A DNA stretch of 64,000 bases, from contig JAQFVV010012397.1 of the NCBI GenBank assembly GCA_028023455.1, positions 1,483,501-1,547,500 of the forward strand. Direction: 5' to 3'. The notes beneath the pieces were generated by a model that was not told the DNA's origin, made no database searches, and saw only the letters and a list, made by a program, of their open reading frames with translations. This document shows, piece after piece, positions 38,131 to 50,400 of this stretch; the first letter of the stretch is position 1, and each line of letters starts with the position of its first letter. A program made the position numbers and the translations under genes. This DNA comes from Epiperipatus broadwayi. Taxonomy: Eukaryota > Onychophora > Udeonychophora > Euonychophora > Peripatidae.

Positions 38131-38470
38131 ATATAGGTTATATGAGCACAGACTTTCACTCTCCACTCTATCTCATAACACTGATACACTTAAACACATA
38201 TATGTCGAAAAGAGAAATAATCACCAATATTTGTATTCATGCTAAACCAGTAATCATCAATTGGTCTAGATTATCACCTCTATAAATATATGCAATAAGT
38301 GTTCATATATATATATTAAGATAGCCAATCTTCATACTTTAATAGACAGGCTTCAATACATTCTGTATATTGGTGATTATTTATCTTTTTGACATATATA
38401 CGTTCAAGTGTATCAGTGTTATGAGATAGAGTGGAGAGTGTTGGGTAGTGTGAAAGTCTGTGCTCATATA
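38130..38470. repeat. Inverted pair of SINE-2 copies (foldback)
   Basis: The left reverse copy (from about 38136) and the right forward copy (to about 38470) mirror each other. GTTATATGAGCACAGACTTTC pairs with GAAAGTCTGTGCTCATATAC, and CTCCACTCTATCTCATAACA pairs with TGTTATGAGATAGAGTGGAG. Arm identity is high, so the pair is recent or gene-converted. Confidence 0.85.
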
Positions 38471-39485
38471 CCCTAAATGTTGCATATATAAAAATCGATC
38501 AAATACAGTCATTTCAGCTAGCTTCATTAGAAATTATTTGTTTGGCAAGTTATTTTGAGATAAAGATAATCATGTCATGTTCAGAATGCATTCTATCAAG
38601 AATTAGTGTAAATCCTCATTAAAACAATGTTAAATCTTGTAAAATACAAATTACATCAAATGCTGAACAATATAATTTGTAGAAGATTTTTATTTTTAAT
38701 TTGATGAATCCTAATGGTAAATTAAAATATAGTAAAATTACTTCAATTTCTATGTAAACAGAAGATTAGGGATATAATTATTATTTGAGGTTCCCATATT
38801 TGCCAATATAATATAATCATTTTTTATTTTGAGAACCTAGAGTTTACCTCTGGCTATTCCCCATAAAATGGCAGCTTTATATTAATAGCCTGACTAAATG
38901 TTTTTATAATTTTCTGTCCTTATCCAGGAATTCAACTTAATAAAATGTTTCTCATGTGATGATAAATTGTTTTACATGTTTATATGGAAAGTGATCACAA
39001 AAGGACTATTATCCATCTGCTCTGTTTGAAGAAAAAATAAAAGAGAAAAAAAGTCAGTTTAAAGTGATTTTTGAAAATAATTAGAAGTCAAAGATTTTAT
39101 TTAATTATAATAGAAAAAATGTTGCTATCTTAATCTACTAAAAATAGATTTTATATAATAATTGTAAACAATAGATTAATTAACAAAAAAGATTTTTTTT
39201 TTCTTTAGAAAAAGAATAATTATATCGTTAAATAATTTGAAAAATGCAATAGTTACTTTAGAAGTAAAGAAATGGAAAATTGAATATAAGATATTATAAA
39301 AAGGGAGCAGAATATTTTAATCTACACTTAAATTCAGAGTATTGATTGCTGCAGTAGAAGAGGAATTTTCAATCCAGATATGACTAGCTTGAAAAGGGAA
39401 TCCATAGTCAGAAGGATTTTTTGCACATTGTATTTGATATTATTATTTTATGTGCCATAGGATTTTGTATCCTATGTAATTTATT

Positions 39486-39990
39486 GTAAAACAGTAGCAA
39501 TTCTATCTATACAATAGTGCCAGCTAGTGCAAGCCATAATAATCAATGGATGTTTGAAGGTTCGTGCATTAAAATCCCTATCTTTGCCTGTTCGTTCAAC
39601 ATCTCCAGACTAGTTTTTAGTTTGTGGTTTTCATCAGTGGATATAAGAGCACTGAACCTAGATTTTTGGATCTAAAGCAATCCCCCAGAAGACACTTTTT
39701 ATCTTTTTAGTTAACTATTAAGCTACGAGTCCAAAATTAAAATACAAATAATGTTTTTAATCCAAGCTAATTCACTTGTATAGTCATGAAGATTTCCTCA
39801 TTGATGAAAGCCAGAAGTGAGAAATTAATCTGGGCATACTGGACAAGTAGCCACTAGATAGGGATTTTGATGTACAAACCTTCTGGCACCCATTGATTAC
39901 TATGGCTTGCACTAGATGGCATTACTGTATAGAGTTGTTACTGTTTTAACAGATTGTGTAAGCATAAGAATTGGTGATTATGTTATAATT
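39486..39990. repeat. Inverted pair of SINE-1 copies (foldback)
   Basis: The reverse copy 39486-39700 (TACAATAGTGCCAGCTAGTG, TCCAGACTAGTTTTTAG, ATCAGTGG) faces the forward copy about 39785-39990 (CCTCATTGATGAAAGCCAGA, CCCATTGATTACTATGGCTT, GCACTAGATGGCATTACTGT, CAGATTGTGTAAGCATAAG). The spacer is about 80 bp. Confidence 0.85.
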
Positions 39991-40574
39991 TATTGTATTC
40001 TATAAGAATATATTTTAAAGCCATATTTCGTAAATACATTTGATATTCTTTTAAAACAAGTAAACTATTTAATTTAAGGTTAGTTATCAAGAATCACAAT
40101 ATCAAAAATTTAGATCAATAAGCTTTCACATTCAATGAAAAGTGGAAATTCTGTTCAACATATTGAGGTGAGAATATCCATCACAAAGTAATTGGATGGT
40201 TTATTGTTTGAAAGTTTATAATAAAATGGCTTATTGCTTGAAACCTTTGTAAAGAGTTTGAGCATTGGAAATGCAGATCATGAATCTTAAGCTTTATAGT
40301 TTTCTGCTTTACCACTGCACCAAACTATGCAGAGGAAAATAATAGCCAAAGAGTTTGTTGCTCAAGTTTATAAAAAAGTTTAAAAACTGGAGATGGCAAT
40401 TTGCTATCTATTGATCTTGAACTCAGGGTCTAATGCCAAATCAATTTTACAAATATAGCAATTATTTAAGAATATTTCTTTATAATAATTTTCACTACAT
40501 CACTTTTAAGCAAGATTGCAAGTGGTATTTATCCACTTTTAATACCTTATGGATGGGTGTCATCATAAATATAT

Positions 40575-40665
40575 GACCAAAGATGTTAAACAGATGTATG
40601 TTTCCCAAGATGCACATTTCATGCTGAACTAGCACTCATCAATTGGCTCATATCATTTTTCAGTA
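40575..40665 (-). repeat. SINE-2 fragment
   Basis: Short reverse piece: TTTCCCAAGATGCACATTTC, ATGCTGAACTAGCACTCATC, AATTGGCTCATATCA. Confidence 0.6.
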
Positions 40666-40671
40666 TATATA

Positions 40672-40905
40672 GATAGGAAAAACTCCCCATACAGTAGTGC
40701 CACTCAGTGCAAGCCAGAGTAATCAATGGATGCCAGAAGGCTTGTGCATAAAATCCCTATCTAGTACCTACTCATCCAATATCCCCAGACTAGTTTCTAG
40801 CTTAGTGGCTTTCGTCAGTGAGGAGCTTTGGATCTGAGAGCACTGCACCTAGATCTTAGGATCAAATGCAACTTTCCAGCAGCCACCTTTTATATATAGA
40901 TAGCC
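40672..40905 (-). repeat. SINE-1 copy (reverse), well preserved
   Basis: CCCCATACAGTAGTGCCACT, GCAAGCCAGAGTAATCAATG, AAATCCCTATCTAGTACCTA, CAGACTAGTTTCTAGCTTAG, GAGAGCACTGCACCTAGATC and AGCAGCCACCTTTTATATAT. It matches the forward copies at 45.9-46.7 kb. Confidence 0.9.
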
Positions 40906-41015
40906 AATTAATACAGTTAATTGATAAATGTCAAACTTATTGTTCTCACAACTTTGGCACCAACCAATCAATGGAAGTATACTAATAATTTTTATTAGTC
41001 ATTCATTAATTAGAG

Positions 41016-41204
41016 ATTATAAATCCAATGAATAATATTTCTATAGTGTAATTATCACTACACCATTTTCGCACAAGGTAACACTCCTCCATAAGTTGTT
41101 AAAAGTGGATAGAAACCAGCCCCTACCTTGTGCGAGAGTAGCGAAATAAAAATTATTATACAGAAATATTATTCATTAAGTAGATAATCTCTAGTCTAAG
41201 GAAT
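41016..41204. mobile_element. MITE, about 190 bp, long terminal inverted repeats
   Basis: The left arm starts TAGAGATTATAAATCCAATG and the right arm is the reverse complement of TAGAGATTATCTACTTAATG. Shared inner blocks are AATAATATTTCT and TCGCACAAGGTA, the latter being the best-conserved part. The centre of about 45 bp is unpaired. No coding sequence. Confidence 0.8.
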
Positions 41205-42809
41205 GTCTTAATGACAATCATTAAAATACAGCAATTATTTATTTATTCTTTGAATTTAATATGCATTAAAACAATTGTACATCAAGGGTTAATTATAGAA
41301 ATAATTACTGTTCGACAATTATAAAACTTATTCACCAAGATTTGAAACCAGAGAAATACTACACACACATATACCCAGACATCTAAAGACTTTATGACTC
41401 ATTTGCTCATCAAATCAAGCATTCTTACAGCTTAGCTACCTAATGCCTGTCTCAACCTTTATCAAGCAGATCAACTAAGTATACAAATCTATTTGGGCCA
41501 GTTTCTATTGTGTTAGCATGCTAATCACTGTACGCATCAAAAATGAAGGTAAATAGTTTAAATCTTTCTCTTCTTTTTGTAATAGAGATATAATTGCTCA
41601 AGCATGACCTGAAGAATTTATGAATCCAAATTTTTGACAGTTGCTTTCTTTACATTTCAAAGTATAGTATGCCGTACTAATAACTAATCGCTCAAGGCTT
41701 CTAGGCATTGTTGTAGATACATTAAACAAATGTAAATTGTTTAAGCAAGAATAATCCGGAAATCTCATTTTTAATTTATCATTTGACTGATCTTGTTAAT
41801 AAATTCAGAAAAGCAGAGAAAGGTAAACATAAAATTTTGTTAAAATAGTACAATTATATTAATATTCATAAAGAAATTTTTCATGTGTAAATATTACTCC
41901 TTAAATTAAAATTAAAATTTGCAAAAGATTATAAAAATCAGAATTTATTATCGCACGACTAACATAATGACATCGAATTTATCAAACTGTCTTATTTTGC
42001 AATTACTTTTTAGTATCGTATTTGTAAACATCAATATGCATTTTTATGATATATTTAAAATTATGTGCTAATGGTATAATAGACAATGAAATAAATAACG
42101 ATAATAGTCCAATAAAAGTATTTTATTGTGAATTTGAACATAATTTAGTAGGAGAAACAGTCAAATAGTATCTAAAGGGCATTAAAAAAGCGTAATATTA
42201 ATAGCTTTTATTGGGAGCATTCCCAGTGAAAGCTACAATTCAATGGAAAATTACATTTATACAAGGTGTTGAAGTCTATGAGAAAAAAGGTCGCTTTAGA
42301 AGAAATTAAGACAGCATCGCAAAATATATAAATAAAATATTAATTAGCGTGTTCACTGATTAATTTATATAATTATCGCAAAACTCTTAATGATATGATA
42401 AGGAATAATTTATTTTAATCTTTATATTAAGATTAATCGTTCAATAGCTATCTGATATTTGTAATTTGTTGTTATTCTGATTGTCAAAAAACAGGCAAGT
42501 TTGGGTCAATAAAAAATCCCACCTCTATGTAAAATATGCTGTATAAAATATAAACAAAGAATAGTAATAATTGTTTTAAACAGTTACTTTGAAGATTATA
42601 TAAAATAGATTATATTTGTTTCAAATATTAAGATAATTCACAAAATGTTGCATGTATAAAATATTTTCTTTAAATATTTTTATATCCTTAATCTTAAGAG
42701 TTTTTAATAATATTAGAAATATTTTTTATATTATTCAAATGAATTTAGCTCAGAAACAAACAACATCTGAAAATATAAATGACATTAAAAGCTTATCATT
42801 TATATAAGC
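41205..42809. other. AT-rich stretch, nothing firmly recognised
   Basis: The block AAGGTCGCTTTAGAAGAAATTAAGACAGCATCGCAAAATA near 42288-42327 resembles GAAGTTTGCTGCAGAAATTAAGTCAGCAGAGCAAAATA near 15090-15127, hinting at a shared old repeat with a short conserved peptide-like core. No gene supported. Confidence 0.35.
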
Positions 42810-42814
42810 TTTAT

Positions 42815-42925
42815 AAAAGGGGATTTGAATAAAAACTTTTATTACTATGTGTGTGGTAATGTGTATTGATTGTATAAGATGGAGAAGGAAACTTAAAAGT
42901 CTGTCTTCAAATCCCCTTTAATTAC
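42815..42925 (+). repeat. SINE-2 fragment (3' half)
   Basis: GTAATGTGTATTGATTGTAT, AAGATGGAGAAGGAAACTTA and GTCTTCAAATCCCCTTTAAT match the 3' half of the family including the B-box-like end. Confidence 0.7.
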
Positions 42926-44280
42926 ATCTTAAAGTTCAGTATTTACAATATACTAGTATTGATTTATAAGCTTTACTAGTTAATTAATAAAATTCATATT
43001 TATTTCAATGATTAGTTCCCACTGAAATAATTGCAATCACAGAAAGTCTTCATTATATATTTGACTAAATGCCATTGGATATTTTCAGGATAAATAAGGT
43101 GAACTACAAGTATCAGTTGGGCGCAGAAGTGATTTTTTTTTTCATTTATATTCTAAGCAGAAAATATTACTATACCTCTTTCTTTCCATAAATAGGAACA
43201 AATTATTCAAAGAAATAAAAAATATTTTATAGCTTTAAATTATATTTATTCACAATATAAAATTTGTATAAAATTATAGGTGATGTTTTTTTCAGTAATA
43301 ACATTAGCTAAAAAATGCACCGATCAAGACAAAAATTTGAAAATATATAATATGGCTGTACTCAAATTTAAAAATTAATTTCAATGGATCAGGGCGGGGA
43401 ACCATTTTGAAAATGACAGTTATTTATTTATTTTGGTAGGGTGACTTCTAGTGACTACTCGTATCTTTAGAAAAAAATACGTTAGAATCTGATTTTAATA
43501 TTTATTAAATATATCAAAATGCGAATATGTACAATGAAGAAAAAACAAAATTTATAATTATTAATGAGATTTTTAACATTGTTCCTACGTAGAAAAATGA
43601 TCAAAATCAGGATTATAAAGAGGAAACGAATAATCCTCAGCATTAATCAAAGTATTTGTTACAATTAGATTACAGTACTTGATTTTGTGGCAGACTATTT
43701 GCTCCAAATTTAAAAATCCGGTTTCTATTAAATAGCTATATAAATCAAATCACCGTTTTATATTTCCTATTTTTATCATAATATGAGAGAAAAATAAAGA
43801 TCTATTACCCGAAAACATTTGGGGATAAATTTCTAACGATTGACAATAATTATGTAAATCAGGAATCAGCAACCTAGGGCAAGCGTGCCATGATTATCAA
43901 TGGCACTCTGAATTGAAATAGTAAAAAATATTTTAATAACAGGCACACGATTATCCTTTCAACTACATTTTGCATAAGCGACTCACATGTAAATGGAAAT
44001 CATGAAGCAGTTTAATTTACCAATTGTTTTATACAATAAACGTTTATTCGATCTTTGATGGAAATATATTTTTTACCCCAGAGAGGATTAAATTTGCCTT
44101 GATTTTTTTTTAGTCTATTGACCTTTGATACTTTTATATACTACTGCTTATTTAAAGTAAATTTATATTCAGGCAGAATATTATATCAATTAATTCATTT
44201 GAAAAATTTCTATTCATAATAATATTTTTTAATTTTTGGCATGTTTACTTGAAAAAAAAAAGTTTACTGTTAGTGATAAT
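42926..44280. other. AT-rich stretch, nothing recognised
   Basis: No supported gene, repeat match or coding-like block. Confidence 0.45.
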
Positions 44281-44345
44281 CGGTTTAACGCGTGAAGGAC
44301 GTCCGCAAATACGCTAATGTCGTTCCGATCCTCAAAGAAGTTAAA
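44281..44345. other. Short CpG-containing island
   Basis: The run TTTAACGCGTGAAGGACGTC and the following CGCAAATACGCTAATGTCG stand out from the AT-rich flanks. The part reading, on the other strand, TTTGCGGACGTCC resembles TTTACGGACGCCC near 20120. It may be the end of an unrecognised element. Confidence 0.3.
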
Positions 44346-44844
44346 AATCATTTTGTTTTTTTGCCTTTTAATTGTCTGTCTATTGGGTAATTAAAACCAA
44401 TTTCTCATAAAGAAAAACTCCAAATGTTCATAGGTTTAAAAAAAAAGAATATACGAAAAACTTTCAATTTCGAGTCGATTTTTTTATATAACTAAAATGA
44501 GTTTCTTTGAAACATTAAAATTAGTTAACCAGCTTTTAAAATTAAACCGTTGATAAGTTGAAGGCATTTTGACTAATCTAAATTTCTATACATTAATCGG
44601 CAATTTTGTAAACTACACATTTTTTTAAACACCAAGAGGATGAATTTTCTCTATGCTAAAGGAAATTTTAAACATGTCTTTTGAACGCAATATAATTTAA
44701 CAAAATATACTTTTCATATATGATCCTATATATTTTAAAATATTTAATGACCAATAATATAAGATCCGGTTACAATGGGCTTCAGAAGTATGTAATATAT
44801 AATTTTGAAGCCTATTATACTAGACCAATTTTTATAGTATATAT

Positions 44845-45125
44845 AATAAGGTGGGCAGATTCATGTCGGCATGCGAAATAACATAACATAGACTCGGCAC
44901 GACAACACTGAAGATTGCCGTTCCCTGGCGTAAATGATTGCAGTGCAACGTCATGCAAAAAACTGATTTCAATAAAGTGCTTGGCTTTGGGTTGGTATTT
45001 TTAGATCTAGTGTCTGAACCTACCCGACACCTCTCTGAGGAGTGCCAAAGCACGAAACCATGGTCAGGGGTTTGGGGAGGGGTTCCTGACAGAGATATTT
45101 TAAGTGCTGGCTCTGGCTAAGCATT
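44845..45125. other. GC-rich island of unknown nature (exon or SINE candidate)
   Basis: About 280 bp at near 50% GC sit in about 25-30% GC surroundings, just after a TATATATAATAAGG string. Both strands are open over part of it: plus 44938-45120 includes LGFGLVFLDLVSEPTRHLSE; minus 44832-45053. No frame matches a family I know, and flanking splice sites are not convincing. A 27-bp part (CATGCAAAAAACTGATTTCA plus ATA) recurs at 45256. It could be a mobile SINE-like element, a lone exon or a small RNA gene. Confidence 0.35.
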
Positions 45126-45168
45126 TATCATAAAGCTTGTAGAGGAATTGGCAATCCTCACTGTTTAT

Positions 45169-45375
45169 ATTCAAATTTATTGTCTGAATTTCGATTTAGT
45201 GACGTATAATTATTTTTTTAAAAATGATAGTTTGCATAATTTATGGAACTTCCAAGCATGCAAAAAACTGATTTCAATAATATTCTAATTTATTGTCTGA
45301 ATTTGGATTTAGTGACGTATAATTATTTTTTTAAAAAATGATAATTTGCACAACTTATGGAACTTCCAATCATCC
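45169..45375. repeat. Direct tandem duplication, about 115-bp unit
   Basis: AATTTATTGTCTGAATTTCG … AGTGACGTATAATTATTTTT … TTATGGAACTTCCAA occurs at 45173-45258 and again at 45285-45373. The copies are separated by a 27-bp block that is itself a copy of 44953-44979. Confidence 0.85.
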
Positions 45376-45904
45376 TTTTTTAGAGCTATTAGGCAATTAT
45401 CTAGATTTGCTTATATAATTTATAGATCTGATTGGCTACAGGATTATCTTTTTTAGTTGAAAATTATTTTTTAAAATAATCATAAACAAAAACTAAAGGA
45501 GGACTATCACAAAGACAGTGCCAATACTTTTTAAGTTAAATAAGTTAATTGCACCCATACTTAAGCTTATAAAATAGCTGAATAATTTAAGTACTTAATT
45601 ATATCTTAAACTAAACATAAAATAATTTGTCAATGTCTGTGTCATACCATCCATGAGCTGATATTCATTCATGTGAAAAATGGATCAGGAGTATCAATAT
45701 GAAGAATTGATCTATAAAGTAGGATCCTTAATTCTGAGCAACATTTTAAGACTGTAAATTATACTTTAATAAATGACAACATTATCAGATTAACTACCCT
45801 TTTGAGAACATCAAAATATTTTTGACAATTAAATAAGTTACATGATTGGCAATGTTGTAATATGTATTCTTTGTGTTATGCTCATTAATAATATTTCAGT
45901 TGAT

Positions 45905-46320
45905 GTAACCATTCCTGCCTATGGGATTATGGTGACTATGGTTTTTGATAAACCAGGGACACCAAAATACAGATGCTGAACTGGGTTCACATCTATATGA
46001 CTATACAGGCAAATAAGTTGGGATTGAAAACATTGTTTTTATCTTGACCTCCTATCTTTATAATTAACTAGATAGGTAAAAGGTGGTTTCTGGAAGTTTG
46101 CATTAGATCCTTAGATCTTGATGCAAAATTTCTGATTCAAAACTCCTCACAGATGAAAGTCACAAGCTAGAAACTGGAGATGTTGGGTGAGTCAACACTA
46201 AATGGGGATTTTATGCATAAACCTTCCTGTATCCATTGATTACTAAGGCTTTCATTAGGTGGTACTACTATATGGAGTTTTCTATTTCCAATAACAGCTT
46301 GTGTAAGCATAGAACAATAA
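45905..46320 (+). repeat. SINE-1, full-length copy 1 of a tandem pair
   Basis: The longest form of the family: head CCATTCCTGCCTATGGGATT, then GAACTGGGTTCACATCTATA (B-box-like), AAAGGTGGTTTCTGGAAG, CTAGAAACTGGAGATGTTGG, CATTGATTACTAAGGCTT, and the 3' end CAGCTTGTGTAAGCATAG. Confidence 0.85.
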
Positions 46321-46346
46321 TTAAGTGATGGCTTGGTGGTTTTACA

Positions 46347-46700
46347 CCATTCCTGCCTATGGGATGATGGTGTTTACAGTTTTGATAAACTAAGGACAAC
46401 AAAATGTACAGATGATGAACTGGGTTTAGATCTATATGACTATACCGTGAATGAGCTTAGATTGAAAACATTAATGTTTTCATCTTGAGCTCCTAGCTTT
46501 ATAGTTAATTAAATAGGTGAAAGGTGACTGCTGGAGGATTTCATTAGATGCTTAGATCTAGGTGCAGTGTTCTCAGATCCAAAGCTCCTCACTGATGAAC
46601 GAGTGGCATTAGATGGGGATTTTATGCACAAATATTCTTGCATCCATTGATTACTAAAGCTTGCACTAGATGGCACTTCTACTGCTAATATATATTCATG
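46347..46700 (+). repeat. SINE-1, copy 2 of a tandem pair
   Basis: It repeats copy 1 from CATTCCTGCCTATGGGATGA through GAACTGGGTTTAGATCTATA, AGATCTAGGTGCAGTGTTCT, CTCCTCACTGATGAACGAG (with a deletion after it) and GCTTGCACTAGATGGCACT. Head-to-tail with copy 1 at an offset of about 440 bp. Confidence 0.85.
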
Positions 46701-47465
46701 TAATAGTTATAATAATTTCATGCTAGTTACTGTGATGGAAGAATAAACAGTTGAGATCTAAAAATACCTGAGTCAAAAATCTATCAGTACTTATTCAAAT
46801 GCAACATAACATTCTAATGTAAACATTTGGTTATTTTTGCCCTGTGAAATTAATCACAATGGTAATGAATAAGTTAAGAGATAAAGACTTTGTAATGATT
46901 GAAGCTCAATCTGTCTCAGTTCTTGAATGTCAAATGACCTCTTGAAAGCTTATTTGTAATAATGTCAATAAATAGAATAAAAATAAAGTAGTAGTTATTA
47001 AAATTGTGTTGCTGTTCACTTTTTATTTAAGAGCAGATTAATAAAAACTAGTTTAATTGGGGAGGGAGGGGATTTATTATTAACCTGTACATAGTGAAGA
47101 AAAATTTGTTACAGATACCAAATAAAGATATGAGTTGAAAAAAAAAGAGAATGAAATATGAAACCTGATAATGGAATATTGTATTTGCTCATCTAAATGA
47201 TTATTCTAGAAAGCAAGGCATAAACTTGTTTTTGAAGAAGTAATATAGTAAAAGTGATTAGTGAAAACTGAAATAGTCTTTTAATAAGCTAATAATAATA
47301 ATTTTATTATTAGAGTTGTATAAGAAATACTCTTTACAATTCATATGATCATCAAAGTAGTTAGGATCTCAGGTATATTTTCGAGAATTTATGCAATACC
47401 TATTCTGGGGTGAGCTTTCCTCTGTTGTATATAAATAAAAAAAGGATTCAACATATATTGTTTAT
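46701..47465. other. AT-rich stretch, nothing recognised
   Basis: No gene, element or notable structure beyond a short GGGGAGGGAGGGG run near 47059. Confidence 0.45.
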
Positions 47466-47469
47466 ACTA

Positions 47470-47720
47470 AATTTAATGTATTTATAAAGGACTTGAACTC
47501 AGACTTTCAAACTCCCTATAGCTATCCATCTTATACAACTGATACACATGACCCATACATGTGAAAAAGATAAATGATCTCCAATATACATATTTCATGC
47601 TGAGAAATCATCAATTGGTCCAGATCACCATCTCCAACACATATATACAATCACTGTTCAGTTTATATTAAGATAGAAAATCTTCAAACTTTAATGAACA
47701 AGCTTCAATCTTCTCCACTT
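47470..47720 (-). repeat. SINE-2 copy (reverse)
   Basis: GACTTGAACTCAGACTTTCA, CCATCTTATACAACTGATAC, GATCTCCAATATACATATTT and CATCAATTGGTCCAGATCAC. The tRNA-like end is at the left. Confidence 0.85.
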
Positions 47721-48740
47721 TTATTCATTGAAACTGAAGGATAAAATGTTCAAAGCCCTTGATAATGTCAATATTACTGTCATAACCATGATGACTTTAA
47801 GTCAATCTGACCCATCATATTTAAACAATACCAATATCAATGTCAAGTAGACATTATTGCTGTGAGACTTTGTACACTGCATAGATGCAACATTTGAAAA
47901 TATGATTTTCACTGAATGTCCATATGTGTATGTATCCGAAATACCAAACAATGCTCATATATGTGGTATTGTTTATATAAATAAAAATATTAAAGCATTT
48001 AACTGACTTTGAATTTAGAAATACTTTAGATTAAAATAAAGTGACATTGTGAGAGGTAATCAAGAAAGACTAAATTAAAATAATGTTTTTACTATAATGT
48101 AAATACTAACATGCACTCATATTAATCAGCATTAATTAAAGTTGTTTGCACAAACATATATATGATATAATAAAGACAATATTTTAATTGTTTTATGTTA
48201 TTTCCAGTCTTGACCAATAAAACCAAATACTGTTAAAAAACATTTCAACAACCAATTATGAGTTAGCCAATATAACTATTTTAATCAAGGGAAAGCCATT
48301 ACAATTTTGTTGGAAATGTGATGTGGAAAAAAAAAGTTAAAGACTGGAGATGGTTTGAACTTGGAGAGATCTTCATCCTGCAGTAGATTGATAATTATTG
48401 ATGATATCCTTATTTAAATATGATCTAAGCAATCTAGTACAGTGGAATACTAAAATGATTTTCAACAGCATTTGTTTTTATTAGTTAAAACCAGTAATTA
48501 TATAAAGACCTAATCTACATACTTTAATTAATAAATGAATAAATATATGTGTATAAAAAAAATAACCTATTGGAAAACAAAGCTCTTTCTGCTGTCTCTA
48601 CAGAGGAACAATAAATGTTTTATCACATTTGCCAATTTATCTTGTGGTCAGGTTATGGGTTTTTTTTTCTACTGTTGAAGTTAAAAATAATTAGATATTT
48701 TTATTTTCAATCAAAATTAGATTAAGATAAAGATTCCTCT
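47721..48740. other. AT-rich stretch, nothing recognised
   Basis: No supported gene or element. A GAACTTGGAGAGATCTTCATCC block at 48357, resembling the LINE 3' region (GGTCTCTCCAAG at 8836) in the reverse direction, may be a fragment of the LINE family. Confidence 0.4.
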
Positions 48741-49534
48741 AAATCTAATTTACTTGCTTTGGACCACATCACTATCTAACTTCCTTAATCTCTCATATGG
48801 GCTTTTTTATATAATTGTTGGATTCTAATTCAAGTCTTTAATTGTTCATTTGTCATCAACTCTTTTAATAACATGATTTAACTCCATTTCAGCCTATTTT
48901 TTAAATGACATCAGTGATACCTATTTGTTGTTTCTTACCCATGTATTTGCTTTTGTTTGTTTCTTGTTCCTCCCAACATCTCTCTATATTTTACTGCTTA
49001 GTTTGTAGTCTCTATATTTCTTTTCTATCACATATCCATATCTCAGATTCATAAGTAGGACATTAGTAAAATATTAAAAACTTTTCTATGTGCATGAATG
49101 TTTTCTACTAATATTGAAAAGTCTCTATCAAAGTTTAATTCTATGATTAATATTGTCAAGTTTTTATACATATTAATTATCTGACCAAACTATTTTTAAT
49201 TAATATGCATTATGTTTTTATGGTTTTTTTTAAATTTATTTTTATTTCTACTTTCCTGTTTTCATGTGATAGTAACATTTACTGAAGTTTTAAAGTATTA
49301 CATGTAAAAACAATCATATCATTCATTTTAATCTTATAAAACTATCATTAAAAGGTTTCAAAAGATGGAATTATTATTTATTTAGTGCTACCATATAATC
49401 TAATTACAGCTGTAGCATTTTGACATATATTTTTTAGAATTTTATCATATTATGGTTCTATGTTATGATATTATAAAGCTTTAATTACTCCAGAAATATA
49501 ATAACTACTCTTTCTTATTGCATTGCCAAATGTA

Positions 49535-49801
49535 TACCATATAATATTAAATCATCCATGCACTTTACTACTGTTACACAATGCTTTATTTACCACCCTC
49601 TTTTACAGATTACAGTTTTGATTGCCACAGCAATCTTCTTCAGAACTTTATATTTCCAACTTCAACTGCTAAATTAGGAGATATAAAGTTCTGAAGAAGA
49701 TTGATGGAGTAATCAAACATGTAAACTGCAAAAGAGGGTGCTAAATAAAGCATTGTGTAACAGTAGTAAAGTGCATGGATATTTAGTATTATGTGGTACT
49801 C
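49535..49801. mobile_element. MITE inserted in LINE copy C
   Basis: The terminal inverted repeats cover nearly the whole element. Left ATCCATGCACTTTACTACTG, TTACACAATGCTTTATTTAC and CAATCTTCTTCAGAACTTTA each recur as reverse complement on the right. The central loop is about 25 bp. A TACTCCAGAAATA block of the LINE is found both before (about 49487) and directly after the element, suggesting duplicated target sequence or a LINE breakpoint. Confidence 0.85.
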
Positions 49802-50049
49802 CAGAAATACTTATAAATTAATTTTGCTGATCTATAAATCCAATGCAAAATAATTCATATTTGCTTTTTTCTATAACATCTCTTAATGTATATGTGATCT
49901 ATTAATTTATAACCGCTTTTAAATCTATCATGTTCTTTTGGTTATTTTGAGTTTAATGTTTTCTGCAGATAATTTGTAATGATCTTTGTAAAAATGTTAT
50001 ATGAACCTCATAAAAGAGTGATTAATGTATAATTTATAATATATTTTTT

Positions 50050-50400
50050 TACCTTTCTTATGTAATATTTATTAAGGCTTTAACCTCAAGAATATGCGTG
50101 TAAAAATGCGATATTAGGAACTTCTACAGGTCTTAACCACAAGCTTACACCTTGGAAGAGGGAAACCCAGGGGGAATCCTTCTTTACTCCAACCTACTTT
50201 CTATTTAAATAGGTGAAGCTGAAGCCGTTAGATCTAAGAGTGTGAAGCTATTCAATACTTCACTGATTAAGTCCACGTTTCTTATTACACATTAATACTC
50301 ACAAAATCTTTCGATTTACAATGAGTCAATGGAAAGATCTTATAGTTAGAAATCTATTATGATAATTTAAAGTTGTAGTTATAAATTTATTTAAACACAC
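50050..50400. repeat. Unclassified insertion in LINE copy C
   Basis: This segment is absent from LINE copy A and richer in GC than its surroundings (for example AGGGAAACCCAGGGGGAATC at 50159). It contains no long frame. It is possibly a SINE; no A/B boxes are convincing and no second copy is present in the window. Confidence 0.4.
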
